A stretch of DNA of 50,634 bases from an uncultured Opitutales bacterium (GCA_937775295.1 CALKBZ010000038.1:1-50634); one strand, 5' to 3'. Numbered from the stretch's first letter, positions 1-9,932 are shown. Numbers and translations: made by a program. Notes: generated by a model not told the origin, from the sequence alone.

Positions 1-27
1 GTAACCTTTTGGTAGTATCCGTTCATT

Positions 28-75
28 AGCAGACTGTTATGTGGTTCACCTTGAATTCATAGCAGTCTGCTTTTT
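28..75 (+). terminator. Terminator-like hairpin upstream of the TonB receptor gene
   Basis: Positions 28-41 pair with 58-71 (14 bp with one G-T pair), a 16-nt loop lies between, and a run of five T follows at 71-75. This is the form of an intrinsic terminator. It ends 8 bases before the ATG at 83, so it would act as an attenuator for the downstream gene or end an unseen upstream transcript. A riboswitch aptamer just left of the window is possible, but only 27 bases of it could be visible. Confidence 0.65.
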
Positions 76-82
76 GCAGCTT

Positions 83-2164
83 ATGACATCTGTTTCTCAA
101 GTCTTTTTGAGTATTAGCTCCGTAGCCTGTTGGCTTGGGGCTGCAGTTCTTATGGCTGAGGAGGTAGATGCGCTTGCGGAGAATTCCGGAGGTGTCGTTA
201 GCTTGCCGAGTTATACCGTGACAGCATGGCACTTTCCCGAGAATGTCTTGGACGTGCCTGCAGATGTGCAACGTATCGAGCGTGCGCAGATCGAAGCGTC
301 CACTGCGACTAGCGTGCCGGATTTGTTGCAAAATGAAGCGAACATTTTTTTTCGTAGCAGTTCGGGACGTGTCTCAGATGGTGAGGTTTCAATGCGAGGC
401 TTTGGAGAGAATAGCGGCTTGCGAAATTTGGTGTTGGTCAATGGGCAGCCGATGAATCCATCCGATATGGGTGGTATCAATTGGGAGCAAGTACCGCTCG
501 ATTCGATTGAATCGGTGGAGGTGCTGCATGGGGGGCAGAATGTGCTCTATGGTGACCGTGCGCTTGCGGGCGTGATTAAAATTGAGACCCGTCAGGCGGC
601 AGGCACGCATCTTGAGTGGAAAGGGGATGTCGGGAGTTACGGCTACCACCGTGAGTCTATGAATGCGTCTATGATGACGGACAAATGGGGTGTTCGAGCG
701 GGTGGCTCGTGGATGAGCGAAGATGGCTACCGTGATCACGCAGAGACATGGTCGCGTAATGCCAATGCCGGAGCTGAGTATTATTTCGATTCTGGCGATC
801 GGATTGATTTATTTGTTTCGGCTGGCAAGATTCACAATCAGTTTCCTGGGCCATTGATTTATGAGGATTACCGATCGGATCCGCGTTCATCTTCGAATTT
901 AGGTGAGGACGAAGCGACTGAAGAAAGCGGACGGGCGACGGTGCAATTGCAGGGCGACCGTTCGTGGGGGAATTATGGATTTTCCATTGGTTATGACTAC
1001 AGTGATACGGATTGGGGCTTCTCGGGGATCTATGGTGAGAATGAGCAGACCGGCTGGACGATGCGGCCGCGGGTCCAGCTCGGTGAGCATGGGCATCGTT
1101 TGATTATGGGCACCGACGTTGTCTATGATACACTCGATTTTCATCAGTATTTGGATGAGTCTCATGACTATGAGCGATCTAAAGCAGATGTCGAAGAGGG
1201 GCGCGTGAGTCCCTACGTTTTTGCGGAACAGGCGTTGACTGATCAGCTGACTTTGAGTGGCGGTGCGCGCTACGAATGGACGCGCTTCGAGGTTAATAAT
1301 GATACCTATGTCGCCAATCAAATTGAGCCATTTATTGAAACCAATCGAGGCACCTTCCCAAACCCGAATTATAAAAACCCAGCTGACCTAGATCCTGATC
1401 TGTCCTATTCTGAAACAGTGAATGAACATGGTGGAGCAGTTGAGATCTCATTGAACTATCGTTTTTCTGAAAAATTGAGTGCTTGGATCGGATACGATCA
1501 TAGTTATCGATATCCCGTTTTTGATGAGCGAGCATCCTATCAAGGAGTGGCGTTGGCAGAGCCCGTGAGTGGTGATCTTGAGGCCGAGGAAGGCGATGGT
1601 TTTGACCTAGGGTTTAAATATATTGGCGAACGTCATCAGCTTTATTTGACTGGCTATGTGCTCAGGATGGATGACGAAATTGGTTTTGTTGAAGACCCCG
1701 TGTCTGGTTTAGGATTGAATGTGAATGTGGGTGCTGTGAATCGGTATGGTGCGGATTTTTCGTGGACGTATTCAATTGAGCGCTTTGGGTGTTCAACTCG
1801 TATTGCGTATGTGCATACCGAGATGCGGTCAGGCGAGGGGCGTGGCAATTCTGTGCCTTTGGTGCCATCTGTGCATGCGACTAATCAAATGTGGTACGAG
1901 TTGATCCCTGATTTGCGCCTGACTTTGATACATCGCTATGTCGGTGAGCAGTATCAGGGGGGCGATTTTGAAAATGAGTTTAAACAGATCGATGGCTATA
2001 ATGTAGTGGATGCTCGGATACAGTATCAGGTGAACGAGCACTGCTCTGTCTATGTGAAGGGCACGAATCTATTTGATGAGCTCTTTGCTGAATCTGTTTA
2101 TTATGGTGCCTATTACCCAGGGATGGGGAGTGCGGTCTATACTGGGATGACGTTGAAATTTTAA
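83..2164 (+). CDS. TonB-dependent outer-membrane receptor
   Basis: Outer-membrane importer of a scarce ligand, energised by TonB. The protein of about 693 residues has a hydrophobic N-terminal export signal, a TonB-box-like stretch (SLPSYTVTA), a plug domain with the typical VLVNGQPMN and [16 protein letters not shown] motifs, and a long beta-barrel region ending in Phe (MTLKF), as barrel proteins do. A GTG at 41 extends the frame, but it lies inside the terminator hairpin at 28-75, so ATG 83 is preferred; neither start has a Shine-Dalgarno sequence. The next gene follows after 11 bases, and a Fur-type regulator and an ABC importer lie nearby. This indicates uptake of a metal chelate, heme or a corrinoid. 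The ligand cannot be read from the sequence. Confidence 0.9.
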   Translation: MTSVSQVFLSISSVACWLGAAVLMAEEVDALAENSGGVVSLPSYTVTAWHFPENVLDVPADVQRIERAQIEASTATSVPDLLQNEANIFFRSSSGRVSDGEVSMRGFGENSGLRNLVLVNGQPMNPSDMGGINWEQVPLDSIESVEVLHGGQNVLYGDRALAGVIKIETRQAAGTHLEWKGDVGSYGYHRESMNASMMTDKWGVRAGGSWMSEDGYRDHAETWSRNANAGAEYYFDSGDRIDLFVSAGKIHNQFPGPLIYEDYRSDPRSSSNLGEDEATEESGRATVQLQGDRSWGNYGFSIGYDYSDTDWGFSGIYGENEQTGWTMRPRVQLGEHGHRLIMGTDVVYDTLDFHQYLDESHDYERSKADVEEGRVSPYVFAEQALTDQLTLSGGARYEWTRFEVNNDTYVANQIEPFIETNRGTFPNPNYKNPADLDPDLSYSETVNEHGGAVEISLNYRFSEKLSAWIGYDHSYRYPVFDERASYQGVALAEPVSGDLEAEEGDGFDLGFKYIGERHQLYLTGYVLRMDDEIGFVEDPVSGLGLNVNVGAVNRYGADFSWTYSIERFGCSTRIAYVHTEMRSGEGRGNSVPLVPSVHATNQMWYELIPDLRLTLIHRYVGEQYQGGDFENEFKQIDGYNVVDARIQYQVNEHCSVYVKGTNLFDELFAESVYYGAYYPGMGSAVYTGMTLKF

Positions 2165-2175
2165 CGAAAAATGAA

Positions 2176-3855
2176 ATGACTCCGAATCGATATATACACT
2201 CTATCGGCCTGCTCCTCATGTGGTTGCTCTCGCAGCTCAATCTGATGGGGTATGTGAATGCCAGTGATTTTCCGTTCGCGACAGATGATGCGATCGCGAA
2301 AGATGATGCGCGAATTGTCGCATGGGCGACTGGGTATCAGAATGTTCATTATGGTAGTCACATTGCGGACAATTGGAAGACACCCGAAAAGGCATTAGGT
2401 CCTGCAGTTGGTTCGTCTACCGATATTGTCTGTCTCGGCCGTGGGGGCGATATTACGATGACGTTTACGCAGCCAATTCGCGACGGTGACGGCGCGGATT
2501 TCTGTGTGTTTGAAAACAGTTTTAGCGATACCTTCTTGGAACTCGCATGGGTGGAAGTGTCGAGTGATGGAGCGCACTTTGTGCGTTTTCCGAATTTCTC
2601 ATTCACTGTTACGCCATCGCAGGTTGTTGACGCTTCTTTCATTTATGGGTTGGCGAGTCGTTACAAGCAGGGCAAGGGGATGCCGTTTGATCTGAATCAG
2701 ATACAACTCGCGTATGATGCCCTCGGTGGAGATATCGCTTTGTCGCCGACCTATCAGGCGCATCTGAGTGCAAATTTCCCTTATCTTGATTTAGACGCTA
2801 TACGTTACATTCGCTTGGTCGATGTCGTAGGCGATGGCTCCGCTCAGGATGCAGATGGTTTTACATTTTATGATCCGTATCCGACGACTGGTGCTGCTGG
2901 ATTTGATTTAGATGCGATTGGTGTACTAAATCGGGTTGAGCCGGATGGCTTGGAGCAGTCGATTATTTTTTCTGAGATCGCGCATCAGCGATTGAGTTCA
3001 GTTTCAGTTTTGCTTCAGGCGAGTGCTAGTAGTGGATTACCTATTACGTTTAGTATCGCCGAAGGGCCGGCTACGATTGTTGGCGAGGTGTTGACCTTTA
3101 CTGGCAAGGGCACGGTGCGGGTGAGTGCGAATCAGTCTGGGGATAATCAGTATGCGCCAGCTGAGCCTGTGATGCGTAGCTTTGTGATCGCTGATACGTT
3201 GCAGCATATCTTTTTCGAGCCTGTCGCGAACCAGATTAAGGGAGCTACTGGGGTGGTTCTGCATGTTGTCTCTAGTAGTGGATTGCCAGTCGCGGTGCAG
3301 GTGCTCTCGGGGTCATCGGATTCGATTGTTACGGATACATCAGGGTTCGAATTAGCAGTTGGTTCCGAAGTGCGCGAGGTCGTGCTGAGTGCCACTCAAG
3401 CGGGTGATGGTGATACGGCGCCCGCGGTCGAGGTGTTGATGCGCTTTCAAGTCGTGGAGGCCAATGCCGTGAACGCGCCACGTTCGTTTGCTACCTGGCA
3501 GGCGGTCTATGCGATCTCCGGAGATCCAACCAACGATTCTGATTCGGATGGTGTCTCTGATTTTCAAGAGTATGCGAGTGGCTCCGATCCTACAGATCCG
3601 GATAGCTCGACTAAAGTTTCGGTCGTGCGTGTTGATGGCGCATTTGTATTTACTGTGCCTGTAAGCTTGAGAGCGCTTGTCGATGTACGAGTGAAGGAAT
3701 CGTTGACGCTGAGTGCTTGGACTGATGCGGCCCCAGAGTTGCTGGAAATACTGCAGACCGGCTCCATGGATAACCCGCTGCAGGTATTTCGTTTGCGTGT
3801 TTCGATGGGGGATGCACTATCCAATTTTTGGAAGGTGCATTTCGGCGCTCAGTAA
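2176..3855 (+). CDS. Secreted surface protein co-transcribed with the TonB receptor
   Basis: A 559-residue exported protein with an N-terminal signal peptide (hydrophobic stretch about residues 10-28). Residues about 35-250 form a globular domain with motifs such as [10 protein letters not shown] and [10 protein letters not shown], resembling 'cell surface protein' genes that I recall beside TonB receptors in other bacteria. Two Ig-like repeats follow (from about 256 and 338; both contain a SSGLP motif). A thrombospondin-3/dockerin-like calcium motif ([13 protein letters not shown]) lies near residue 453. It starts 11 bases after the receptor stop, so it is probably in the same operon and may serve as a surface ligand-capture or scaffold partner. 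That role is inference from position. Confidence 0.75.
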   Translation: MTPNRYIHSIGLLLMWLLSQLNLMGYVNASDFPFATDDAIAKDDARIVAWATGYQNVHYGSHIADNWKTPEKALGPAVGSSTDIVCLGRGGDITMTFTQPIRDGDGADFCVFENSFSDTFLELAWVEVSSDGAHFVRFPNFSFTVTPSQVVDASFIYGLASRYKQGKGMPFDLNQIQLAYDALGGDIALSPTYQAHLSANFPYLDLDAIRYIRLVDVVGDGSAQDADGFTFYDPYPTTGAAGFDLDAIGVLNRVEPDGLEQSIIFSEIAHQRLSSVSVLLQASASSGLPITFSIAEGPATIVGEVLTFTGKGTVRVSANQSGDNQYAPAEPVMRSFVIADTLQHIFFEPVANQIKGATGVVLHVVSSSGLPVAVQVLSGSSDSIVTDTSGFELAVGSEVREVVLSATQAGDGDTAPAVEVLMRFQVVEANAVNAPRSFATWQAVYAISGDPTNDSDSDGVSDFQEYASGSDPTDPDSSTKVSVVRVDGAFVFTVPVSLRALVDVRVKESLTLSAWTDAAPELLEILQTGSMDNPLQVFRLRVSMGDALSNFWKVHFGAQ

Positions 3856-3869
3856 GTAATTTTAACCTG

Positions 3870-4244
3870 ATGATTCATACTCAACAGCGTGAAGTGATCC
3901 TGTCTGTTTTGAAAGAGGCGGCGCGTCCATTGACGCGTGAGGAGATTCTATCACTGGGCCGCCAGCAGATTCCGCGGCTGGGTTCGGCCACCGTCAATCG
4001 TGCTATCCGCAACATGACGGCAGCCTTTCAGATTATCGGGGTGGAGTTCCCGGGGCAACCGCGGCGCTATGAGTTGCCCGCCGAAAGTGAGCATCCGCAT
4101 TTCATCTGCCGCAGTTGCAATAAAGTGTTTGATCTGCCTGTGGCGATGCAACTGCCACAGGTGCACGCGCCTAAGGGTTTCGTGGTGACCGGCGGCGAGA
4201 TTGTCTATGCAGGCACCTGCCCGGATTGTTCGAACCAGAAGTAG
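3870..4244 (+). CDS. Fur-family metal-responsive regulator
   Basis: A 124-residue protein with an N-terminal winged helix (about 1-75) and a C-terminal metal/dimerisation part carrying two CxxC pairs (CRSC and CPDC) that would hold a structural zinc. HPHF precedes the first pair, like the HxHxxC of PerR/Zur/Fur. An upstream in-frame start overlaps the preceding gene, so ATG 3870, 14 bases after its stop, is chosen. Location in a TonB/ABC uptake locus makes it the likely local repressor, sensing iron, zinc, manganese or peroxide; the exact subfamily is not clear. No obvious Fur box was found in the window. Confidence 0.85.
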   Translation: MIHTQQREVILSVLKEAARPLTREEILSLGRQQIPRLGSATVNRAIRNMTAAFQIIGVEFPGQPRRYELPAESEHPHFICRSCNKVFDLPVAMQLPQVHAPKGFVVTGGEIVYAGTCPDCSNQK

Positions 4245-4262
4245 CGGCTGGGTAATAGGAGT

Positions 4263-4431
4263 GTGGGCGACCCGCCCACATATTTATGCGGTCAGAAATA
4301 CGCGCGGGTTGTTTGTGGGCGGGTCGCCCACTTTTCATCTGTAGAATACGCGCGGGTAGTTTGTGGGCGGGTCGCCCACTTTTTCATACTGTCAGAAATA
4401 CGCGCGGGTTATTTGTGGGCGGGTCGGCCAC
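4263..4431. repeat. Four tandem short palindromes between convergent genes
   Basis: Four 17-base hairpin units (arms GTGGGC/GCCCAC, 5-base loop) lie at 4263-4279, 4315-4331, 4363-4379 and 4415-4431. The last has one changed base. They are spaced 48-52 bases apart, with a shared spacer containing an ATACGCGCGGGT core. The first is inverted relative to the others. They fill the gap between the regulator gene and the convergent ATPase gene, so they could end transcription from both sides. No coding function is supported. Confidence 0.85.
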
Positions 4432-4440
4432 ACTCCTTTG

Positions 4441-5481
4441 CTAGCTCTTTGAACTCCAGTCTTCGGCGCGAATCCAGTCGATTAATTGACTGATGGATGT
4501 GTGCGTTGCTTGGTTGCCGTTGCGAGCCACTGCCCACTCGGTGTGATCGTCCAGCTCGACAACTTGGATACTGAGTGCACTTTTCTCGTCGGGCTTTGCG
4601 ATCCCAAATCCTAGCCGTTCCAGCGCTCTGCGCGTCCAGAGTGCGTTGATGCCGTCCCCTTGAATGTGCGCCTTGAGGCAAGGGTTGGGATGGGCGCGGA
4701 AGGAGCCGCGTTCGGCGTCCCAGTCTAAGTTCTCATTGGCAAAAATACGTGCGAACTCACCGCTCATGGCGAGCTCCTCGGGGTAGCCTTGGATCAGTTG
4801 GCCGTCGGTGGTGATCATCCAGAGGCGATCTGCAAACCGAAGTGCTAGGTCAAGGTCGTGCGTCGAAAGCAGTAGCCCCATTTGTTCGCGATGGGCCAAG
4901 TTGCGCAGGATGGTCATCAGCTCCACGCGCCGCGGGAGATCCAAAAATGCGGTCGGCTCGTCGAGCAGCATCACTTGTGCTTCTTGTGCGAGCGCACGCG
5001 CGATCGATACCTTTTGTCGTTCGCCATCGCTCAATTCCGAGATCTGTCGTCCTTCGAGCCCGGTGGCGCCGACGGCTTGAAAGGCCCATTCGATACGTTC
5101 TTTATCGTTTTGCTTGAGTCCACCCAGCCAGCCGGAATAGGGGTGGCGCCCCAATGCAACGAGCGAGTAGGCGTCCATCATCCCGACCGGCAATGCCTCT
5201 GTCAGGACGACGCTAATCATGCGCGCGCGCTCGCGTGGCGGGATGCTTTGAAAGGTCTGGTTTTGCAGCTTTAATGAGCCACTGAGTGGCGCTTGCATGC
5301 CTGCCAGTGTGCGGATCAGCGTCGATTTCCCGGCGCCGTTGGGCCCCAGTAAACAGATGAATTCGCCTGCGTTGAGTGCGAGATTCAGTGCTTCGGCGAC
5401 GCAGGTTTCCTGGCCCCGATGGCTATAGCCAATGCTTAGCTTCGTCGCGGTGAGATGTTCTGTATGCAGCGCAGGGTTCAT
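4441..5481 (-). CDS. ABC importer ATPase (FecE/BtuD class) with extra C-terminal domain
   Basis: Cytoplasmic ATPase that powers the adjacent importer. Walker [10 protein letters not shown] is at 46-54, signature LSDGERQ at 150-156, Walker [10 protein letters not shown] near 170-178, and the H-loop His near 208. Typical family members have 250-270 residues; this one has 346. The excess is a C-terminal region (about 258-346) with no motif I can name. Its ATG overlaps the permease stop by four bases (ATGA), so the two are translationally coupled. Third gene of a leftward operon: binding protein, permease, ATPase. Confidence 0.92.
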   Translation of the reverse strand: MNPALHTEHLTATKLSIGYSHRGQETCVAEALNLALNAGEFICLLGPNGAGKSTLIRTLAGMQAPLSGSLKLQNQTFQSIPPRERARMISVVLTEALPVGMMDAYSLVALGRHPYSGWLGGLKQNDKERIEWAFQAVGATGLEGRQISELSDGERQKVSIARALAQEAQVMLLDEPTAFLDLPRRVELMTILRNLAHREQMGLLLSTHDLDLALRFADRLWMITTDGQLIQGYPEELAMSGEFARIFANENLDWDAERGSFRAHPNPCLKAHIQGDGINALWTRRALERLGFGIAKPDEKSALSIQVVELDDHTEWAVARNGNQATHTSISQLIDWIRAEDWSSKS

Positions 5482-6539
5482 CCGAAAAGTCGTTTAAGGT
5501 TTCGTTGCTTGATTAGTGCGGCGATGATCACGGGCGCACCGATCAGCGCGGTAATGGCATTGAGCGGTAGCGATACGTCGAGTCCGGGCCCGCGGGCGAT
5601 GAAGTCGGCACTGAGCGAGAGCAGCGCACCCACGAGTATCGACGCGGGGATCAATATACGGTGGCTGCTGGTGTGAAATAGGTAGCGGCTGAGGTGCGGC
5701 GCGGCGATGCCGAGGAAGCCGATCGGGCCGCAGAAGCCAGTGACTGTGCCAGCGAGTATCGAAGCGGCAAATAGGATGGTGATCCGTGTGCGTTGTGTGC
5801 GCGTGCCGACGCTTTCGGCATAGCGCTCGCCGAGTAGCAGGGCGTCGAGTGGTTTGACGAACAGTAGGCTGATTCCGAGCGCGCCGATGATTGCCGGGGC
5901 AAACGCGCGCATCTGCATCCAACTGACGTTGCCGTAATTACCAAACGACCAACTCAGGAAGGACTGTAAGCGCTCGGCCATACTGAAATACATCAGAATA
6001 CTCACCAGGGCGCCGACTGTGTAGCTGATCATTAAGCCGATGATCAGCACCGACATGATGTCTACTTTTCGGGACAGCACCAGCACGGTGAAGAGCGTGA
6101 TCGCTGCGCCGCCACTAGATGCCAGAATCAGTAAGATCTGTCCTGAGACACCGAGGCCTGCTGTCAGGCTGAGCCCTGTGGGCGCGAGCGCGAGTAGCAC
6201 GATCGCCACACCGAGGCTGGCACCTGAGTTGACGCCCAATACGAAGGGGTCGGCGAGGGGATTACGAAAGATTGTTTGCATCATCAAGCCGGCAGTGGCC
6301 AGTGCCGCGCCAGCAAGAATTGAGGTCAAGATGCGGGGCAGGCGAAAGTCGATGACGATTTGCTGCAAGACGGGGTCAATGTCCGGCGCACCAGTCAGGG
6401 CTTTGATAACTGTTTCGATACTCAGAGCGGTGCTGCCGATGCACGCGCTCAACACGGCCACCGAGAGCACTGCCAAGCCCAGCAAGGCAAACAGCGTTGC
6501 GCTGCGACGGGGTGAGGCGTGTGGATTGGCGGTGGACAT
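5478..6539 (-). CDS. ABC importer permease, FecCD/BtuC family
   Basis: Inner-membrane channel of the importer. The 353-residue protein has the many hydrophobic segments (about 9-10) expected for this family, and the hallmark motif [12 protein letters not shown] followed by [12 protein letters not shown] near residues 78-105. A second diagnostic stretch ([15 protein letters not shown]) lies in the C-terminal half and matches the coupling-helix region that meets the ATPase. Coupled to the downstream ATPase gene by a four-base overlap and preceded by the binding-protein gene across 33 bases. The family imports siderophores, heme, corrinoids and related chelates. Confidence 0.92.
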   Translation of the reverse strand: MSTANPHASPRRSATLFALLGLAVLSVAVLSACIGSTALSIETVIKALTGAPDIDPVLQQIVIDFRLPRILTSILAGAALATAGLMMQTIFRNPLADPFVLGVNSGASLGVAIVLLALAPTGLSLTAGLGVSGQILLILASSGGAAITLFTVLVLSRKVDIMSVLIIGLMISYTVGALVSILMYFSMAERLQSFLSWSFGNYGNVSWMQMRAFAPAIIGALGISLLFVKPLDALLLGERYAESVGTRTQRTRITILFAASILAGTVTGFCGPIGFLGIAAPHLSRYLFHTSSHRILIPASILVGALLSLSADFIARGPGLDVSLPLNAITALIGAPVIIAALIKQRNLKRLFG

Positions 6540-6572
6540 GATAACTGTAGTATTTCTGTAGCGTATCAGCGC

Positions 6573-7712
6573 CTATTTCAACTGTTCGTAATAGATAAAT
6601 TCCCAGTCCGGCATTCGCTCGGGGTGGAAGACTTTGATCAGGTCAGCGAGTACGTCGTCGGGGTGCACGATGCCGCGCTCCCAAATCGAATTGCCGCCGC
6701 TGGCCGTGCGTTGCTTGGTATTGTTAAATACGTGGCCGGTTTGCCCCGCACGAAATTTTTGAAAGCGTTGATCGGCTGCATAGAGCTCTTTGAGGCTGCG
6801 GTAAAAGCTAGGGTTGATCCAGATGTCGGCATGGGCGGCTTTGAGGAACACGCGCTCGGTATCGAGCGGGATGGCGCCACTGCCAGGCACGTCGGCCCAG
6901 AGGTAAGCGCCACCGGCATCGCGGATTGTCTGTGCAGTATAGCTTTCGCCGCCAGCCATGTGCCATGCGCTAGAGTAAGGTGCGCCGCAAAAGACCGTGG
7001 GGCGTTGCTCGATCTCGGCCACTGTTGCGTGTAGCGATTTATAGCGTGTGGCGATGGGTTCGAAGCTTTGCTCCGCAAGGTCGCCGGCATCAAAAAAAGC
7101 GGCTATAAATTTGATCCACTCCGCGCGGGCGAGGGGGTGCTGCTCCATGTATCCGGCGGTGAGCACCACCGGCAGGCCGGAGCGGGCAAGCTTCGCCGGG
7201 ATGTCGAATGCGGGGTCGCCGGAGATGCTGGTGAGGATGAGGTCGGGCTGTAGCAGTAGCATGCGCTCGATGTTGAGCGCGGCGCCGATTTGAACTTTGT
7301 GAATGCTGCCGTCTGCGACTCGTGCTCGAATGGCTACATTACTGATGTAGTCCGACGTAGCCGCTCCAATGATGGCATCCAATTGGTTCAATGCGTCGAG
7401 GTAGCCAATGTAGACTGTCTCCATGACGACTACGCGTGTCACTGGTGTGCGAATGACGGCGATGCCTGCTGGTAGTTCTGGTAGCGGTGCGCCCTTAGGG
7501 ACGAGTGCGTACTGATGTGTTGCCCTTGAGCCGCGTTGAACATTGCGGATAGTCGCGATTCGGTGGGTTGGAAACTGCGAGATCTCGAAGTTTTTCGCGT
7601 AGTGAGGGACCGATGTGATGGTTGCCGCTAGTGGTGTCGCAGACGCGCGCAGATAAGCCACTAGGCTCAGGGCGAGCAGTGCGATGTATTTGGTGGATTT
7701 AGGCATGGGCAT
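6573..7712 (-). CDS. Periplasmic substrate-binding protein of the ABC importer
   Basis: A 379-residue exported protein with a signal peptide (positively charged start, hydrophobic core to about residue 25), then the two-lobed fold of the FepB/BtuF class. Visible landmarks are PVTRVVVMETVYIGYLDAL, GAALNIERMLLLQPDLILT and a late HADIWINPSFYRS stretch. It delivers the ligand from the periplasm to the permease. No lipobox Cys is present, so it should be soluble. ATG codons at 7712 and 7706 are both possible. It is the first gene of the leftward operon, and the upstream gap carries a TTTCTC/GAGAAA dyad just before the start. Ligand class unknown. Confidence 0.88.
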   Translation of the reverse strand: MPMPKSTKYIALLALSLVAYLRASATPLAATITSVPHYAKNFEISQFPTHRIATIRNVQRGSRATHQYALVPKGAPLPELPAGIAVIRTPVTRVVVMETVYIGYLDALNQLDAIIGAATSDYISNVAIRARVADGSIHKVQIGAALNIERMLLLQPDLILTSISGDPAFDIPAKLARSGLPVVLTAGYMEQHPLARAEWIKFIAAFFDAGDLAEQSFEPIATRYKSLHATVAEIEQRPTVFCGAPYSSAWHMAGGESYTAQTIRDAGGAYLWADVPGSGAIPLDTERVFLKAAHADIWINPSFYRSLKELYAADQRFQKFRAGQTGHVFNNTKQRTASGGNSIWERGIVHPDDVLADLIKVFHPERMPDWEFIYYEQLK

Positions 7713-7810
7713 TTCTCGGTGTATCTTAGAGAAATTACATGATTCGGGGTTGTGGCGTCAAAGTCTGTTCGCTGTGATGGGTTCTTTTTTGGAATGTGGT
7801 CATTGCGCGG

Positions 7811-7930
7811 CAAAGGAGGGTGGGCGACCCGCCCACATCGATGCTGTGTTGCTGCAAAGGAGGGTGGGCGAATCGCCCTCATCCATGCTTTGTTGCTGCA
7901 AAGGAGGGCGAGTCGCCCTCCCTCCTTTAC
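7811..7930. repeat. Three tandem short palindromes upstream of the binding-protein gene
   Basis: Three copies of a unit of about 45 bases, each holding CAAAGGAGGG followed by a GGGCGA/TCGCCC-type palindrome (the first at 7820-7836 is identical to the one at 4263-4279). Adjacent to the divergent space between the ABC operon and the next rightward gene. The rest of the 7713-8037 gap shows a palindromic GGTTCGAACC at 7969-7978 and nothing else I can name. Confidence 0.8.
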
Positions 7931-8037
7931 TAACGAATCGAGGACGAACCTTTTTGTACCCTCTAAATGGTTCGAACCGTGGGCCTTGTCTTAATTCACC
8001 CCTTGCCATTAGCCCGGCGTGGGGCATGACTATTGGC

Positions 8038-8457
8038 ATGCGATTTTTTTTAATTGGAGCGCTATTGAGTGTGTGGTTCGGTGCACTGCAGGCACAGCAA
8101 GGGTTGCAGCCGAAGTATGATATTTCCCCGAGCATCGCGAAGCTGCCGGAACAGTCTGATTTCTTTGCCACATGGTTGCGCTCGGATGGCACCTATAAGG
8201 TCGAGATCGAAGCGGGCGAGGGTCCCGGCACCGTGGTGGCACGTTACTTCAATCCAGAGCCGATTAAGGTGGAAACGTCTGCCTTTGACGAGGTCGAAGG
8301 GCAACCGCGGCTTGAGTTTGTACTGCGCGACGAGGGCTATCCTGGGTCTGCGTATCGATTGATCTATTTGGCGGAACGTCGCGTGCTGGTTGGCACATAC
8401 ATGCGACCTGGTGGAGAGCCGAGTCAGGTGTTTTTTGTGCGAGAAGAGGAACAATAA
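8038..8457 (+). CDS. Small secreted protein of unknown function
   Basis: About 139 residues beginning with a clear signal peptide (MRFFLIGALLSVWFGALQAQ). The frame is open far upstream through repeat sequence, but only the part from ATG 8026 or 8038 looks like protein; 8038 gives the better signal peptide. The mature part is rich in charged residues and beta-type sequence (TYKVEIEAGEGPGTVVARY), suggesting a small periplasmic or outer-surface beta domain. It ends six bases before the K+ channel gene, so they may be co-transcribed. I do not recognise the family. Confidence 0.7.
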   Translation: MRFFLIGALLSVWFGALQAQQGLQPKYDISPSIAKLPEQSDFFATWLRSDGTYKVEIEAGEGPGTVVARYFNPEPIKVETSAFDEVEGQPRLEFVLRDEGYPGSAYRLIYLAERRVLVGTYMRPGGEPSQVFFVREEEQ

Positions 8458-8463
8458 TCAGTC

Positions 8464-9306
8464 ATGCCGAGTCGATTTAGAGCACATTTGCTGCGTATCA
8501 TTTTTCAGTCTAGCCGCTGGGATGAGAAAACGTTTGATGTCTGTTTAATCGTTGCCATCGCCTTGAGTGTGGTGGTGGTGATGGTGGAGAGTATTCCCAC
8601 GCTTAACCCAGAGCTGCGTCGAGTGCTGTATATTGTCGAGTGGAGCTTTACGATCCTGTTTACGTTCGAGTATATACTGCGCTTGTATGTTTCTTTGAAG
8701 CGGTTGCGGTATGCGCGGAGTTTTTTTGGCGTCGTGGACCTGCTGGCGATTTTGCCGACCTATTTGGATCTGTTGCTGCCGGGAGCGCATTATCTAGCCT
8801 TGCTGCGCGTGCTGCGTGTGCTGCGCATCTTCCGGGTGCTGAAACTCGCCAAGTATATTGGCGAGGCCAATGTATTGATGCGTGCGATGCGCTCCAGCGG
8901 GCGTAAAATTGCGGTTTTCATTTTTGTGGTGGTGGTATTGGTGTTAATTCTGGGCTCGTTGATGTATTTGATTGAAGGGGCGGAGCATGGTTTCACCAGC
9001 ATTCCGAAGAGTGTGTATTGGGCGATCGTTACGTTGACGACCGTCGGCTATGGCGACATCTCCCCCGCCACGCCACTCGGACAGTTTTTTGCATCAATCA
9101 TCATGCTCACCGGCTATGGCATTATCGCAGTGCCGACTGCGATTGTGACGGCTGAAATGGCCAATCCGAGTCGGGGTGGAATCTCCAGAAGAGAACGCGA
9201 AGCTTCGGTTTGTCCTGCGTGTAGATGCGAAGATCACGATCATGATGCTGCGTATTGCAAGGTCTGTGGTGAGCGCTTGCCCGCAGAGCTTCAAGCTAAA
9301 GACTAA
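8464..9306 (+). CDS. Voltage-gated potassium channel with C-terminal zinc ribbon
   Basis: Inner-membrane tetrameric K+ channel of 280 residues. S1-S4 occupy about 22-135. The S4 voltage sensor shows arginines every third residue ([13 protein letters not shown], about 115-127). S5, pore and S6 follow, with the selectivity filter TVGYGD at 193-198. After S6 the tail holds two Cys pairs (CPAC at 250-253, CKVC at 265-268) separated by a His/Asp-rich loop, a zinc-ribbon-like fold of the kind found in some KvAP-like channels. Six bases separate it from the upstream gene and 15 from the downstream one. Confidence 0.93.
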   Translation: MPSRFRAHLLRIIFQSSRWDEKTFDVCLIVAIALSVVVVMVESIPTLNPELRRVLYIVEWSFTILFTFEYILRLYVSLKRLRYARSFFGVVDLLAILPTYLDLLLPGAHYLALLRVLRVLRIFRVLKLAKYIGEANVLMRAMRSSGRKIAVFIFVVVVLVLILGSLMYLIEGAEHGFTSIPKSVYWAIVTLTTVGYGDISPATPLGQFFASIIMLTGYGIIAVPTAIVTAEMANPSRGGISRREREASVCPACRCEDHDHDAAYCKVCGERLPAELQAKD

Positions 9307-9321
9307 AGAGCACGACCGATC

Positions 9322-9558
9322 ATGAATGCTGAAGAAAACCAACATATTAAGCAGTTGCTGGCGACGGACGCGTCGGTGGCGCAACAACAAAAAGCGCTGA
9401 GCTGGCTGGCAGATTATTGTGAAGAGAGCTACATCCTAAACCTGCCGCCTTCGACTGCTGCGCTAGCTGCTCTGAAAACGTTTTCTAAAAAAGCCACGAC
9501 AGATGCGCTGTTGAAGCGCCGTGCCGCAACAGTCGTAAAGCAATACAAACTGCGCTAG
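9322..9558 (+). CDS. Small hypothetical helical protein
   Basis: 78 residues, predicted all-helical, soluble, with a basic C-terminus (LLKRRAATVVKQYKLR). It starts 15 bases after the channel gene and probably shares its transcript. Its stop codon overlaps the stop of the convergent PH-domain gene in a CTAG tetranucleotide. No family recognised; coding is supported by codon use and tight spacing. Confidence 0.6.
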   Translation: MNAEENQHIKQLLATDASVAQQQKALSWLADYCEESYILNLPPSTAALAALKTFSKKATTDALLKRRAATVVKQYKLR

Positions 9559-9932
9559 CCAAGTGTGAATTGAGCCAAGACCTTTTGCAGGTCGTAGATG
9601 TTTACCTTCTTATTGAATTTCTTTTGGATCGGGGATGGATCACTCCCAATCCAGATTTTTAATTCCGCGTCGAGGTCAAAACGACCTGATGTCTCAATGC
9701 TGAATTTAGTGATTTTGGAATATGGGATACTCAAATATTCAATTTTCTTACCAGTCATCCCTTGGACATCGACAATGATCAGTCGTTTGTCGGTGAAGAT
9801 GAATGTGTCGCGAAAGACTGCGAAGCCGACTTCAATCGTCTCTCCTTCAGCTAAAAGCTGAGCGTAGTCCGTTTCGATTTTATCTGGCGCAACGACTCCT
9901 GCGTTTCCTAATATTGATGATAAGAGTCCCAT
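9555..9932 (-). CDS. Bacterial PH-domain protein (bPH_1 type)
   Basis: 125 residues matching the short bacterial pleckstrin-homology family. Landmarks are LAEGETIEVGFAVFRDTFIF, TDKRLIIVDVQG and IPYSKITKFSIETSGRFDLD, then a terminal helix (IYDLQKVLAQFTLG). Family members form ring-shaped oligomers of unknown purpose in the cytoplasm. It is a single gene, convergent with the small gene to its left. Upstream lies a gap of about 310 bases. Confidence 0.85.
   Translation of the reverse strand: MGLLSSILGNAGVVAPDKIETDYAQLLAEGETIEVGFAVFRDTFIFTDKRLIIVDVQGMTGKKIEYLSIPYSKITKFSIETSGRFDLDAELKIWIGSDPSPIQKKFNKKVNIYDLQKVLAQFTLG

Noticed and set aside
1-82. Complete cobalamin or other riboswitch
   Set aside because: Only 27 bases precede the terminator stem; no aptamer can be read inside the window.
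4263-4493. 76-codon rightward frame over the hairpin repeats
   Set aside because: It is made of the repeat units (repeated VCGRVAHF/YARVVCGRVAHF) and has no homology or start signal.
6519-7034. 171-codon rightward frame opposite the binding-protein gene
   Set aside because: Shadow of a well-supported binding-protein gene; Ala/Gly/Val-rich with no recognisable domain.
4263-7930. CRISPR array
   Set aside because: The repeats are palindromic with similar spacers, there are only three to four units per site, and no cas genes are present.
7684-8025. N-terminal extension of the small secreted protein
   Set aside because: It runs through the repeat array and has low-complexity content; a clear signal peptide starts at 8038.
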